NCBI GenBank assembly: GCA_964019695.1
Contig: OZ026522.1
Span: 72,447,601-72,511,600 of the forward strand
From: Loripinus fragilis
Lineage: Eukaryota > Mollusca > Bivalvia > Lucinida > Lucinidae
Direction of reading: 5' to 3'
Length of the DNA stretch: 64,000 nt
Numbering within the stretch: position 1 is the stretch's first letter; each line of letters begins with the position of its first letter. Of this stretch, positions 21,786-35,900 are shown one piece after another. The position numbers were made by a program, and so were the translations under genes. The notes under the pieces are model-generated. The model was not told the DNA's origin. It searched no databases and saw nothing but the letters and a program-made list of their open reading frames with translations.

Positions 21786-22170
21786 GAAGAATGCACGCTT
21801 AATAAGACAAGAAGTCAATAGTTTTCCAATACGCACTCTTATCTGGAGACCTGTAATATGCTTGTAAATTTAAGATTGCATTGGACATAATGTAAATATC
21901 TTTTTCACAATTTACCGCAGTTAGCAAGATTCTTGCTGCTTCTATCTTTACCCTCCATTTGGTAGTCAAAATAGGGTTTTCTTTACCAATGTGCAAAATT
22001 TTACACTTATTCACATTAAAAACATAAGCCCGGCTCAACTTACATAATTTATCTATATCATCCTGAATCATTTCAAAGTCTTCAAGGTTTTGGAGATCTT
22101 TATACAATTTGGCATCACCAGCAAAAAGGACTATCTTCAGATGGTAAGTCATGTAAATACAGATATTTTT

Positions 22171-22377
22171 GTTTATTTGTTTGTTTGGTTTGATTCTTTA
22201 CGTCCTATCAACAATCTTTCAGTTAAACAGGGACTGGTCTTCCTGGGTTGAACCAGTACTAAGCTAGGATAAATGTGTCTTGCTCAAGGACCACAACGCA
22301 GTGACGCCGGTGAGGCTCGAACCCGCGGCCTCTCAGTCTCGAGTCAAGCACTCTACCACTGAGCCACTGCGCTCCCT
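22171..22377 (-). mobile_element. tRNA-derived SINE, best copy in the window
   Basis: The minus strand has a tRNA-like head: A-box-like tggctcagtggtagagtgc, then B-box-like ggttcgagcct. A body follows with aaccaggaagaccagtc-type sequence and a T/A-rich tail. It lies inside the RT pseudogene. Related copies are in both LTRs and near 57641. It is not a working tRNA gene. Confidence 0.8.
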
Positions 22378-22570
22378 AACATATGTTATATGGGCCTAAA
22401 GACAGGGCTCTGGGGTACCCCAATAGATACTTCAGTCCAGACAATAAACCATTTATGGGCACACATTCTTAATGATTTGTTAGATTTCAAGAGATTTCCA
22501 GATATTCCAATTTTCATAAGTAGCCACTTAGATTTCGGTACTTATCGCACATGTGCCTCTAATAAACGCC

Positions 22571-22853
22571 AATTTTGACAAATCCAGTGAAGCTGGCAGT
22601 CTTAAATTTTAGTCTGGGCCTTCATCTGCATATATACTTTGTGGAGGCGAGTAGCGAAGGCTCTGACCAGTCTTGGCATATGCACAGACTTGCTAGAACC
22701 ATTGCTGCTCACTGTTGTGATAGCTACAGACATCTGATCGCATCTTGTCTCCTGACCCGTATTTTTATTTTCAGAGTGTTCTTTTTAGCATCGCTATCAA
22801 GGAAGACACTTCAAGCTGAGAAAAGTCAATGCATGTCCATATGATATTGCAAT

Positions 22854-22892
<39 letters not shown>

Positions 22893-23050
22893 GAATTAAA
22901 AACACACCATCTAGCACAGTGTAACAGCATTAACTTCTGTTTATCATTGGAAACGTGTGTCAAAATTTCATTAAAATAACATTGGTTTTGGGGGCAGAAA
23001 CTTCACAGTACATGTATTTGTATTGGAAGTGGAAGAGTCATGTTATATAC
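22571..23050. other. No recognised gene; TAA/ATA microsatellite
   Basis: An (ATA)n-type tract lies at about 22848-22893. The 89-codon open frame at 22575-22844 has no recognisable feature. Confidence 0.6.
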
Positions 23051-23289
23051 TGTCCTGCCAGCCAAGAGTTACAGTGGCGTCATGTTTCGTTTACAAAGTT
23101 ATGAGGGACTTATAATCCATAGATGACTTGTGTATTAATCCTATCCACAGGATAGGATTAATACACAAGTGATCTATTGATTGGTGTTAGCTCATGTGGA
23201 GTCTACAATGTTATGTTTTAATTATCAATTGTAAAAAAAACATGATGTCACCGTCACTCTTGGCTGGCAGGTACTAGTGCAGGACAGTA
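23051..23289. mobile_element. Palindromic MITE with CTGCCAGCCAAGAGT ends
   Basis: Inverted ends are ctgccagccaagagt and actcttggctggcag. The centre (about 23124-23171) is a near-perfect hairpin with arms acttgtgtattaatccta. Confidence 0.75.
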
Positions 23290-25300
23290 GTGTCTATATA
23301 GATAAGAGTGAGGAAACATGGTTTTTGTTGTTGTGTTTACTGCAGTACACAGTTGCTTCCATTCAATTAACTGTTAATTATAACCAAGATGTGGCCTTTT
23401 TACTCCCAGGGAGTGGAAGTGACCGGACAATTGCGAGTGAACACAGATTACGTCACTTGCTCTCAAAAGAAAAACACAGGGGCCTATATATGTCAAAACT
23501 GCAGCCATTGACATGTTTGTCATGATTTTACTCATGTTCACGGAAGTACCCAGATAATAATCCTGTGAATTGGAAATATTAAAACTGATATTTAAAAATG
23601 ATACCATATCATTCTATTTACGCATTGTTTCAATGAGGTCACTGTGAAAAATTGGGCTGAAATATAGCATAACAATATAGCTTGTATGTTCTGCTTATTT
23701 GTCTACCCTCTACAATGAGATGGTCATGTATCCCTTTCTTTTACATTTCTCTCCTTTCCACTGATTTTAGCGGGACAGTTATCAATTGCTTGACGAAGGA
23801 TGTTTACCTAATACTCTTTAAATCCTTAGGTTAGGGCTGCGAAGGGAAAATGTAGATAGGGTAAATATGAGGGATGTTCCAAAAGTTCTGATCTTTACCT
23901 TGTAGCTTTGTCCAGAGACATTATTGAGAGCCATACAATGCAACATTCAAACGAACTATCCTTTACCTTCATGATGGTACTAAGATCTTTTTGCTGTACT
24001 GTTTCAATTAATAATTACAGCATATTATATATCGCCTTACTCCATACCACTGAAGATTTATAATAATATTTGAATCTGAAATTTCAAGCTGTGCATTTTT
24101 TATAAAATCACAAAATAAAACTGCATTGCATTTTTATTTTTTGTCATTGTAATGTCCATTAAAATGTGAGAATGGCGACAGGTTGTGTAAATTCAATATT
24201 TAAAAGGCACATGCAAGGCGCAATTCTTATGACGTCATTGATATTGACAACTATGTCATTTTGAATACATTGCAGAATTTTAATTTTCGAGAACACTCTA
24301 TTTTTGAATAACAAGTTGGACTAAAACCATTCCAAACCTAATATTGGCAAAACATTTAAGATGAATATTATTATGTTTTTGGTGGTAATGGTCAGTCAGA
24401 AGACTCCTGAAAAAGCAGTTTGATTCCAGTCTACTACTCTAATCTTTTTCTTGCGATCTTGGGCAATCAACAAGTGTTAGAAATTTAAGTACAATAATGG
24501 TATAAAATAATGTAACAACAAAATATCAAAACTAATATTTTAATACTTGCATTGTACAATATAATTATTCTGCCTAACATTTCAAAGCACATTTTATACT
24601 ACATATTTGTTTTTGTGTTACAGTACTTTTTTCACTTTTTTAGCTGACATTGGACTAAAATGTAATGCTGCAAATAGTGGATCTTACATGAGTGCTCATG
24701 TATAATTCAATATATTAAATGAGTTGAAGAAAAGATATAGAATGCAAGGCTTTACAGAGCATTTTATAACTTTTTCACAACCAGTTTAATAAATTCAATA
24801 ATATAGGAGCATGAATGTTGAATTCCTTTTATAATATGACACTTAAATTGCTTTAAAAACATGTTTTTAGCGTAAAAATTCAAGATTTTGCCATATAACT
24901 CCCGAGATTGTTATTACCATAGTTGACTCCATTCTCTTGTAAAATCATAACTTTATATTTGTAATTTGGTTAAGCTTTTTTTATTACCAAATTAAAGCAT
25001 AGATGTTTTCATTATGACTGTTGAATTTGGTTCGTAAATAATGTAACAACAAATTGTCAAAACTAATATTTTAATACTTGCATTGTACAAAGTAAATATT
25101 CTGCCTAACATTTCAAAGCACATTTTTTACAGAGCATAGATGTTTTCATTATGTCTGTTGAATTCGGTTTGTTAGTTACATTTTTTTAACAAATTAAAGC
25201 ATTTAGTATTCAAATGCAATAACAAACATAATGTGATGTCTGAGGTGTTATTTTCTAACAGTAGTGACAGGATATTAATTTAAATGTAATCTTGAAAAAA

Positions 25301-25374
25301 GACAATGTCTTTTGTTGTAAATCCATGGTGGCTCTTTGACAATGTCTTTTGTTGTAAATCCATGGTGGCTCTTT
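25301..25374. repeat. Two identical 37-bp tandem units
   Basis: The unit gacaatgtcttttgttgtaa... occurs twice head to tail with no difference seen. Confidence 0.9.
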
Positions 25375-27880
25375 GATGGTTTAATGGAAAAATGCAATAA
25401 AAAATTTAGCTGTGAGCTTACCACACCTATTTCAAAGTATAAACGATAATTGCCTCTAGTAGAAATGAAAATAATATGTTACACCCGATTCATGATTTTG
25501 GGTTGACTTTCCAAAGAAGGTCAGTCAGCTTTAAATTCATGAATTCAGACATAATCCTGAAAACTGCATTTATGAGTGCTAAAAAGTCAGAAAACCACAC
25601 CTTAAGGCTATATCGAAGTATAGGCAATAATTGCCTCAGAAATCAAATCCAGAAGAATTGAAAAAAATGTTACACCCTATTCAAGATTTTTGGGCTGACT
25701 TTCCAAAGAAAGTTCAAAGAAAGTCAACCCCCAAATTCATGAACTAAGGAATAATCCTGAAAACTGTTTTTATGAGAGTTTTGTGATACTAAAAAGTTCG
25801 AAATAAAGGGGTACATTGAAGAAGACGTGAAAAAGAATGGGCCAATGATAGACAGCTAAGTTGCACAGCAAGACTATTCTACCCACTACAAAACAAACCT
25901 AAAAATAAAACTATTTTATACACTATGTTACAGAACTTATGAAAACAATACTACAAATTAGAATCCAAATAAAAGTAGAAAATGTCTTGCAATTATTGCC
26001 CAAAAGCCAAAGGTGGAGATTGGATGGATGCACTACAAAACTGAAGTTTAACTCAATGACCTAAACTGTTCCCAATATAGAACTGCTTACTTTGCCAACT
26101 GGGAATTTTTTTGTGGTTTTTTTTTTTTGTCGTCTGCTGATTTTTTTCCAAAAATTCTTTCAGGAATACTATCTGAGAATCAAACACATTGGGTTCAGAT
26201 CAAGCAGGACATTTTGTGAGGCCTGATCTGGGTCCAAACTGTTTGCAAAGTTTATCAGCAGACGACAACACAATGAAAAGAATTAACTAGTGTCTAAATC
26301 AGGATGGCACAAAATACTAAAGAAGGTTTACTGTTTGCCCACAAGCGACCTATGCTCATAACATATGCAAATAGTTTGGACCCAGATCAGGCCCGACAAA
26401 ATGTTGGGCCTGATCTGGATCCAAACTGTTTGCCACTCTGATGATATTCCTGAAAGAATAATTCAAAAAGTTGAATTTGAAAATTATCAGCAGACGACAT
26501 AATATCATGAAAAATTACCCAGTAGGCAAAGAGTTAAGAACCATATATTTTTGTAAGTAAACATCTTAGAAATTAAATATAAATGCGAGATTCTATCTCA
26601 ATATCTAACGGGTCTAATTTTGGAATGGGTATACTCATGAAAAAATAGGTTTTCAAAATGCAGACCACCGCATACACCTTGTATGCCAGAAAAATTCTGA
26701 TTTCCAACAAGTCAAGTTATAGATCGATATACATAGGTCAAAAATAACAATTAGTTTAAGTGTAATAATATGAAAACTTTCCTATCCATCATTTTCAACA
26801 TTTGTTTGGAGTGCTCCAAAGAACAATCTCACTGGTACCTTTACTCAAACTTTCAAGAATGAGCCCACAACAGTTACTTTTCAAAAATATAAATTGTCTG
26901 TGCAGCTGTATTGCAGAAAATGCACAAAATATGAAACCTGTGCTTCCAGGGAATTGATTTTTGTGTTCTCAGGGGCCAAAATTCGGCCCCAATCTCAATG
27001 GAATTTAGGTGACTTTTTTCCCCAATTTGGATAAAAAAATCCCAATCTTAAAAAAAGATTGGATTTGGATTTTCATTCAGTCACCACACATTTAAGCTAC
27101 ATGGTGACGATCTACTACCATTGCATCTTATTTCTCCTTCAATTTGATGGCAAAAGTATATGTCATAGCTAATTTGTTCTTTATTGAAGTTCAGGGTTTC
27201 CCACACTAATTTTCCAAATCTGAAAGGCCCTAGGGCCCCTTCCCAAAATTCAAAAAAAATCCCTGGGGTTTCATATTTTCTAAATTTCCTGGTGCAGCTT
27301 TAAGTGTTATAACCTGCCAAACAAGTTAACATTAGTACCAATATGATGTGACTACATAAAACACAAATTCTAATGGAGTACCAGGGCTGTCGGGGAATGC
27401 TCAGGGATACAGATTGCTTTTATTGTGTCTTGTATACATAAGTTTTTACAGATTATGACAGCGCATGTATTACATAGAGGGTCTTACATAAGTGCTAATT
27501 TTTTATTGAATTTATTAACCAGGTTGAGGAAAAGAGATAAAATGCGAGGCTTGCCGAGCATTTTATTACTTTTTCGCAACGAGTTTAATAAATTCAATAA
27601 TACAGGAGCACGAATGCTGGATTCTATTCATCACATGACATTAAAATTACTTTAAAATTGCATTTTAGGCATGAATATGTCAAGATTGTGTCATATTTGA
27701 CGTAACGTTAAAATGGACATCATTACGCAACATGGTTAATTCTGTAAACCACTAGTGGTTTATAGATTTTAATGCATAGCGTTATATCACTTCCAGACTA
27801 GACATCATGTGATAAATGAATATATCACTTCTTACAGAATAGCAAGTAAAAAGAAATGCTACTCAATAGGGGCCCTGGGG

Positions 27881-28073
27881 TAACCAAATTAAGATTAGGT
27901 CAATACGGAGACCAGTCCTTTGCCAAATTAGCCAAATTTAGACATAAGATCAATACAGAGACCAGTCCTTTGCCAAATTAACCAAATTAAGACATTAGGT
28001 CAATACGGAGTCCAGTCCTTTGCCATATTAACCAAATTAAGACATTAGGTCAATGCAGAGACCAGTCCTTTGC
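27881..28073. repeat. 50-bp tandem repeat, about 3.9 copies
   Basis: Units beginning caatacggag/caatacagag start at 27901, 27951, 28001 and 28051. Each carries ccagtcctttgcc and ccaaatta. The period is exactly 50 bp. Confidence 0.9.
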
Positions 28074-28418
28074 AGTAAAGCTTATGATTTTTTTCAAAAA
28101 AGTTAACCACAGGCCATGTTTCCAGCAAAAATTGTGAATTTCTGCAATAAAAGTACAATGTTCAAAATTTCTTAATCTCTAGTATCCCTCATGTAGGTTG
28201 CCTTGCATATGAAGAAAACCAGATGCACCAGATTATCTTTGCACTGAGATCAGAAATAATCAAAAAAACATTTCTAAAGAATATAATGTGCTTAAACTTT
28301 ATTTGCTAATTTTGTTTTGGGACAAGAAATTTACAAAATATGAAATCTGTTCATCAATGATGCAAAGATTCCATATTTTGTGCATTTTCCTCTGGTGTGC
28401 ATCTATAACAAATTATGT

Positions 28419-28635
28419 ACAGTAAAACCTATGTAAAATGGCCACTCTCAAACACACCACAAATTGGTTTACAAGACTAATTATTGCTTAATGCAGGTCA
28501 AAAGTATTGCAGAATGCTCCAAGAGGAGCATTCTGCAATACTTTTGACCTTCATTAAGCTACCATTTGTCATTAACATCTTTCAGACTTTGTTTTGTCTA
28601 TTTTTTGAGTGGCCATTTTACACAGGTTTTACTGT
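28419..28635. mobile_element. Palindromic MITE, ACAGTAAAACCT family, copy 1
   Basis: Inverted ends are acagtaaaacct and aggttttactgt. The centre is a hairpin around gcagaatgctcc/ggagcattctgc. Other copies are at 41496-41703 and 55338-55568. Confidence 0.85.
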
Positions 28636-31600
28636 AACATGTAATTGCATGTGTACCTATCGAATTTTTCAATCTCCTTTAAACTTTCTAGACAGCCCTT
28701 GTATACCTTTCTTTACTCTCTCTTTTACCAATCAAACTTTTAGAGAAATGTACCCTGTTCTCTGAAAAGTTCATCTACACTGAGATTATGCCAAGACATT
28801 GTTAAGTTACAAAAAAGTAAAACAAAGTTATAGTGACTTATATAACATCACAAAACATGAGATTCTCTGTTTTCAAAACACAGCTTCTTTAGCTTCCCCT
28901 TTTAACCCATTTAAGCCGAATGGAATTTACCACTCTTATCAATTGGACCAGTCCATCTCCATTTTAAGGGTTGTTGGGGTTTCATTTTTATTCAAATTGT
29001 AATAGAACATTCTGTAGCCAAACAGTGGAGATGCTGATCAGAATGACACTTTCTGCAGCATCTGATCTGGGTCTGCACAGTTTGCCTATGTCCCAAAAAA
29101 GAATGCTAGGCTTATATGGGCTAATGAGTTAATACATATACCAGTTTCTGAAAATGAATAATTTTAATCATATCAGCTTTAAGTGGGGTTCAATGAAGGA
29201 AAGGATACCATATTGGCTCTTAATTAACCCTTTAAGTGCCAATCACAAAAAAATGTCTGTTTGGTGGTCAAAGGCCTCTTCGACAAACAGAGTAGACCTA
29301 GATCAGACTGTTCCTGTAGGAGCAGTTTGATCTAGGTCCACACTATTTGCATCAATACTTACATTAGTCAATAATGTCATGCAGAAGATGACATAAAACA
29401 ATGATATTTTCGGATGCATTTTTGCAGGTCAATATTCTGAAACATAGCTAGATTACTTAACCCTTTGTATACTTCGATATGAATTAATCCATGATAAATG
29501 GAGGATCTTACATGAGTGCTCATGTTTTATTAAATTTACTAAACAAGTTGGGGAAATAAGATAAACTGCTAGGATTGCCTGGCATTTTACCTCTTTTTCG
29601 CAACGAGTTTTATAAATTCAATAATACAAGAGCATGAATGTTAGATTCTATATATCATATGACATTAAGATTACTTTGAAATCTCAGTTCTACCGTAAAA
29701 AAACGTTATAATTTTGGCATTACATATACACAACCTTCTTATGGACTTCATAACATTTCCCGAAAATCTAAAAACCACGAGCGGTTTATAGATTTTATAG
29801 CATGGCGTTATTTCACTCCCAGATGCGACCTCATATGATAAATGCATATATGTGGGGCATCCATTTCCCTGGTGCAAATACAGGTGGAAAATGTGAAATT
29901 TATCAATAAAAGAGTCAAATACAGGCTTGAGGTGGTTTAAAGTTTCTTGTGGCTTCGCCACAATGTTTCAACAAAATGCAAAGTCAATGGTAACACAGTG
30001 AGCTTACATTGAAGGCCACCACAAATGATTAATACTGAAAACCCCCAAATTTAATTGCCCTTTTTACACCCCTATAATGATTTCTATCCACTATAATTTG
30101 GGTCAGCTTATGAGATAATAATTATTGCTATAAAATCCCAATTCATTCACTCAAAATTATTGCATAAAAAGTCGTGCCACATGCTATTAATAGCCATGTT
30201 TTAACCGGTGAAAACCCATGTATTAATCAGGCAATTCACATACTGTTGATGCATGGCTTTTGTACTTTACATATATGCACTCTAGGCTATCATCAACAGT
30301 AACGTGCATAGAAATGAACAAAATTAAGTGACGTTAGGATGACGCAAGTCTTTGCCCTTGAACAGGCATTTTCAAAACCTGCGAATCCTTCAAGCTTTTG
30401 CTCCCCATTATAATAATACAAAAATGAACTTTTACAAAATGACTACAAGCAATAATAACGATCAAACATGGTTTCTGATACACTAACATCTGCTAGACTC
30501 CTCGAGGGAAGTTAAAACATTCATCTTTCAGACTAGGGTTTCAAAACCACCCTCAGGGGTCCAGCAGATGTTAAAGCATAGAAAAACATGTTTGATACCT
30601 ATATTGTAACTCAAATTCATTTTAAGTAATTTTAGCAAATATTATGGGTTTGGTTTCCTGCCTGAGTTAAATGGGTTAAATAGCTATAAATCGAGATCAA
30701 AAATCTTTTATCAAAAGTACAATTCATATATTCATATAATGGGTTTGCTTGTTTACTGATAAAATCATAATCCAAAATCTGTAACTCACAACTTGAACTC
30801 ATATTTATCTAAGTAATTTAAGCATGTATAGAATTAATTTGGATGCTATAAAATCACATTCCTAATTCTTTGATTCAAACTTTGACACAAAATTGTAACT
30901 CATATGCTAATATCCATTTGTATGGTAATGCCCAAACTGAAATTTTATAAAAAGCCAAATATGGAATATCATGATAAACTTGGTTTATATTTTAGGCAAA
31001 AATGATCATAGACTTTAAATGCTGAGTAATTTTACATTCTTTTTTTAATATTAGGCAGATTTTTTTTAAAAACAACTATATCTAACCCTTTGAGGACCGG
31101 AAATCCCTAAATGGGTACTTTGGCAAACAGTGTAGACCCAGATGAAATGCCACATGATGTGGCATTTCATCAGGGTCTGCACTGTTTGCTCAGACAAATC
31201 CATCTTCAGAGGAAGAAATATAATATTTTTTTTAAATTATAACCTGTGACCCCTTAATATATACAATGGACCATCCTGGCTTTATTGCATGTAGGTTTGT
31301 GGAAAATTCCATTGGTCTGAAAAGGTTAAAACAAACAGTTTGGAATCCTACTGAGGTGTCAAGTCGAACAGTTTCAATCCAAATCAGGACCCAACATTTT
31401 CAGCCCGAATAGGATCCAACTGTCTGCAAGGTTTATCAGCAATTGACAAAAATCACTAGCAGGGGAGAGTGAATTAAACAGGACTCAGGTTTACATTTTT
31501 TGTCACTTCACAACATCATTTTACATTACAATAGGAAGTTGTTCAAAATTTCCAAACTCCTGAATTTTTGAAATTCAAATCTTAACATATAAAATATAAA

Positions 31601-32787
31601 CAATTTCAAGTCTAAATAAGTCAGTTAGCTTGTAGATCATCTCAAAGTATGAGACGGTTATTTTGAGCACCAAAAACACATATTCAATATAAACTGATGG
31701 ATAAGAAAATTATTGCAATTCTATGCAATTTTTTTCCTTAACTGGTCCTATGCTCTTAATAAAAAAAATCATTAACCTTTTAAATTCTGGATTATCTTAT
31801 ACATATTGATACAATAAGGAAGTAATTGTCCATTTTGTATATAAGGGATTTCCAGGTCTGCAGATAACTGTGCGTAACCAAAATTAATTGTGTTATTTCT
31901 CAACCATTTCTCAATGAGACGGTCCTTTTGAGCACCCAAAACATATGTTTTAACTAATGAATAATAAAATAATCACACTTTTACACATAAAAAGTTAGCT
32001 TATCTGGACCTATGGATTGCTAGTCAAAATTTCTAAATGATGTATTTCTTTCCAAGCGGCATTTCATCTGGGTCTTCACTGCTTGCCAAAGTACATGTTA
32101 ACCTGCATTCCAAATGAAAAGGGTTAAGCTGATTCATTTTTTGGGGGAATATTAAACAAAGAGTTATATTAAACATTTTTACATCATTACTTTGACAAAA
32201 TTAACAAAACATGTTATCATCAGGTTGATACAATGCAGGGATTTTTTTTGGTGTTCTCAGGAGCCAAAATTGGGCCCCAGTTCCAATGGAATTTAGATGA
32301 CTTTTTCCCAATTTTGAAAAAAAATATCCCAATCTTCAAAAAAAAATTTTGATGGCACAAGTTGGTGTAATGGCTCATTTTTTTATTGACCAAAAATGAC
32401 ATAGTTGTGCACTATAACAAATTTCCCAATTAAGGGGTTTATCATACTAATTTTCCCAATCTGAAAATCCCTGCAATGCCATGATAATTCTCTGAACCTC
32501 TTAATTGTTAATGAGTATGGAACAACATTGTTGACCTTTAACACCTCCTGTGTGTTTTAATAAAGAGTTGAACTTGCCCAAAAGTGTTGGTAGGAGATGG
32601 GAGAGATTTAATATTGCTCCTATTTCTCCTGCAAATATCATGAAAAATTAAACATTTTGTGCTCAAAGGGATTTGACCCATTCTTCATGATTGCCACCGC
32701 TCTATTTCCATGGTAACGAATGCATGTACATAATCAATAATTATGCATTATTCATGAGTAAACAAACAGTCTGCCTCGTGTCTGATC
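28636..32787. other. 3' flank of the EAAT gene: dispersed repeats, no other gene
   Basis: Contents: GCAAACAG-type hairpins (about 29276-29350 and 31121-31191); a ggatcttacatgagtgctc copy (29505-29670); a ~440-bp repeat (about 30160-30600) also present at 39095-39530; fragments of the tgagacggtycttttgag hairpin family (31640-31960). A ccccagttccaatgg repeat lies at 32230-32480. Part of this must be the EAAT 3' UTR. A minus-strand AATAAA at 32382-32387 is a possible but unproven poly(A) signal. Confidence 0.5.
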
Positions 32788-32992
32788 TCAAGCGATACGG
32801 GGGTATATGCCATCTTGACTGGTACCAGCAGTGACTGTGTCACCATTCATCTGTTTCTCGTGTAGATCATTAAGCTCGAACTCGTGGTCCACGTGTTTAT
32901 CTATCTCGCACAACTCGTGCCGGCACATGTGAGCAATGGTTCCTGCACCAAAACTGTCTCCCAAGACATTCACAGATGTCCGCAGACGATCT
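32788..32992 (-). CDS. SLC1A: EAAT terminal exon: TM8 end and cytoplasmic tail
   Basis: Residues 449-516 of the visible protein. It starts after tttcag and holds [17 protein letters not shown], in which Arg, Thr, Asn and the last Asp correspond to the amino-acid- and sodium-binding residues of TM8. A hydrophilic tail of about 45 residues ends [19 protein letters not shown] before a TGA at 32788-32790. The tail has no obvious class I PDZ motif. Confidence 0.95.
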
Positions 32993-35900
32993 CTGAAAAA
33001 AAAAAACACTCAATTACTGTAAGTGTCCTAAAATATGGGCCTTGTTGCGACAAAAAGCGGTCTTTGGGGTTTCCGACAAAGTGAGATTCAAACCAGCCTG
33101 CTCACCTACAGTGACTAGCTCGAAAAATGAAATTTTGCTTGTATCAAGCTTAGATATGGTACTTTCCAAAATGCGAATATCAAAGGCGCTGATCAGACTC
33201 TGCGGATGGGCAGGCTGGTCTGCGCCTGTGTTGTTCCAAAACCCCCGAAGACAGGTTTTCTCACGTCGAGGCCCATACCTAACACTAGTTACCCGGCAAG
33301 AAGGCCTAGACAAACGGTGCAGACCCAGATTAGACTGCTTCTGAAGAAGCAGTCTGATCAGGGTTTTCCCTAATTGCTATTCAGACAAGCATTTTGTGAT
33401 TTCCAGCCCTGATAACCAACATTTTGATAACAAAAGAAGAAAAGTGTTCGAAAATTTAGAACATTTACCATATCTCTGTTCATATTGAAACATAAAGTGA
33501 AAAGATTTTAATAAGATTGTCCATATTAGTGGAAACAGACAGGCCGCAGTCCATTTCGGTTAGCATTCATCAGACTAAGTCCATATTAGTCATTTGTCAA
33601 GAGACTGGTAACAGTAATGCATATATGAAGTTTGAATGAAATTGGGTGATACATGAATTAGAGTGACTTCAAGAGCAAACTGACAGGCTGTGGCCATTTT
33701 GGTGGCCATCGTTAATATTCATTGGACAAAACCCATATTCAAACTTGAGCAATCATTTGATGAAATTTCCAAACTTAATCCAGAGTTTGATGAAAGTATT
33801 CCATGTAAGAAAATTGGAATAAATCAGGTTATAAATTACTAAGATAGAGTGTCCACAAGTATATACCGACAGGTGGTGGTCATCACGATTATTGATCATC
33901 AAATTAAACCCAAATTCAAACAATTGGGTGAAAGTTTGATGAAATTAATTCACATATGAAATTTTGAATAAATCAGGTGATAAATGACCAAGTTAAAATG
34001 TCCACAAGTACAAACCGACAGGTGGTGGTCATCTTGATTATTGCTCATCAAACAAAACCCAAATTCTAACAATTGGGTGAGAGTTTGATGAAATCAATCC
34101 ATATACGAAATTTTTAAGAAATTGAGTGATAAATGACTAAGTTAGCTCTAGTATCCACAAGTGCAAACCAACAGAAGGTGCTCATCTTGAATATAGTTTA
34201 TCACACAACAAACCAATTAGAGTCGAGTTCAAAGCTTCCAGATCCAAGTGCATATTCAAAAATTAATTTCATTATTTCTCAACTAAAACATATTGTCTGT
34301 GTGTGGGTATTCAAAAGTACTGCCTCTTTAGACCATTCTTTTCAGCACTCAAAATGCATATTTAAACTAAGCAATAAGAATATCATGGTTTAAACTACTA
34401 ATGAACAAAAAAGTTTCTTAAAATATAAACAGGCAAACTGAAAATCTAAAAAAATGTTAAGCATTTAACAAAAGGCTTTATAACTATCTGATACTTACAA
34501 GAACCAGTCTACTGCCAGAATGAGGCTGACATCTTCTACAGGAAGACCAACAGATGTTAATACCATTAACATAGTAACCAGTCCAGCACTGGGGATAGCT
34601 GCAGCACCAATGGCTGCACAGGTAGCTGTAAGACTGAAAAAAAACAAGTAGCCCAATGGGCAACGATCACTCACCATGGAGCCAGCATAATGTTTGGAGA
34701 AACCATAATTTACAATGCTCAAAGGCAGATAACTCTGAACTTGAAACAGTGACCAGGAATTAATTCATAAACATAAGATAATATGCTGGTTCTAGTTATC
34801 TGCAAGTATTAAAAAGATCTGAATAAAAATTGCATTGGAAACCTGGTGAAAGTGCAGTTTTCAGATACTCAAGGGCAGCTAACTCCCTAGTCAGTTACGG
34901 GGTCTGACCGAAATTCAAACTCATCCATACTTTTATGTATGTCCTGGTAACCTGCAGGGATGAACATAAATCAAATGAAAAATGAAGGTGCTAGAGTGGC
35001 ACAACATTATATAGTTATATTTTAGATACTCAAGGGCAGCTTACTCTGTAGCTGGTGGATAGGTGTGGTGGAAAATCAAACTCATTCAAACTTTTATGGA
35101 AGTCCTTGTTACCTACAAATGAGGAAGATCCATTCAAAAATGAAGGTGCTAGAGTGGTCAAAACCGATCTCCCATTGTAAGTCTATGCAGATTTTTATGA
35201 TGCTCAAGGGAAGTTAACTCCACAGTCTAAAGTTGGTTCTACTTTAAATTAAACTCATCCAAGCTTTTATGGTTGTCCTTGTTACCTGCAACAATGAAGA
35301 AGATCCAATCAAAAATGAAGGAGCTAGAGTGGTCACAACATTATTCATTAATTTTTAAGATGCTCAAGGGGAGCTAACTCCAAAATAAAAATGTGATGGG
35401 ATCTTGACGAAATTCAAACTCATCCAAGCTTTAATAGTTGTCTTTGTTGTATGCAAGAATGAAGAAGATCCATTCAAAATTGAAAGCACTAGAGTGGTTG
35501 CAATGTTTCTCCCATTATAAGTCTAAAGGGATTTTTCCAAACGCTCCAGGGCAGGTAACTCATAAGTCCCTGGTCGGATCCTGCTGAATTTCAAACCCAT
35601 CCGAGATTTTATGGGTTTACTTGTTGCCTGCAAGAATGAAGAAGATCCAATAAAAAATGAATGAGCTAGAGTGGTCACAACGTCATTCATTTATTTTTAA
35701 GATGCTCAAGGGGAGCTAACTCCAAAATGTGTTATGGGATCTTGACGAAATTCAAACTCATCCAAGCTTTAATGGCTGTTCTTATTGTATGCAAGAATGA
35801 GGAAGATCCATTCAAAATTGAAAGAACTAGAGTGTCCACAACATTTCTCCCATTATAAGTCTATAGGGATTTTTCCAAACGCTCAAGGGCAGGTAACATA

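Larger units (their letters stand above)
19890..22570 (-). pseudogene. CR1/jockey-like LINE reverse transcriptase fragment with four insertions
   Basis: Minus-strand blocks give a recognisable RT order. WTEVSIGVPQ lies at about 22378-22570, LFAGDAKLYKDL at about 21786-22170, LHKTLI and GNLIWFPTLNK at about 20862-20950, and KDMKAIENVPRR, RRNRMDMIQIFKI and NNWNSLP at about 19890-20284. The catalytic FADD is changed to FAGD, and there are stops and frameshifts, so it is old and dead. A SINE, two TIR elements and a pearl-like element separate the blocks. The N-terminal endonuclease part is not visible beyond 22570. Confidence 0.8.
23290..28418. other. AT-rich intergenic region with dispersed repeats, no recognised gene
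   Basis: Contents: an ~85-bp direct duplication (about 24515-24600 and 25040-25125); a dispersed ggatcttacatgagtgctc family (about 24677-24860 and 27478-27650); paired hairpin-bearing repeats at 25470-25790; a composite flanked by gtcgtctgctgat and its complement (26128-26500). A family with tggaatttaggtgacttttt lies at about 26950-27080 and again near 32230-32350. No open frame looks coding. Confidence 0.5.
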
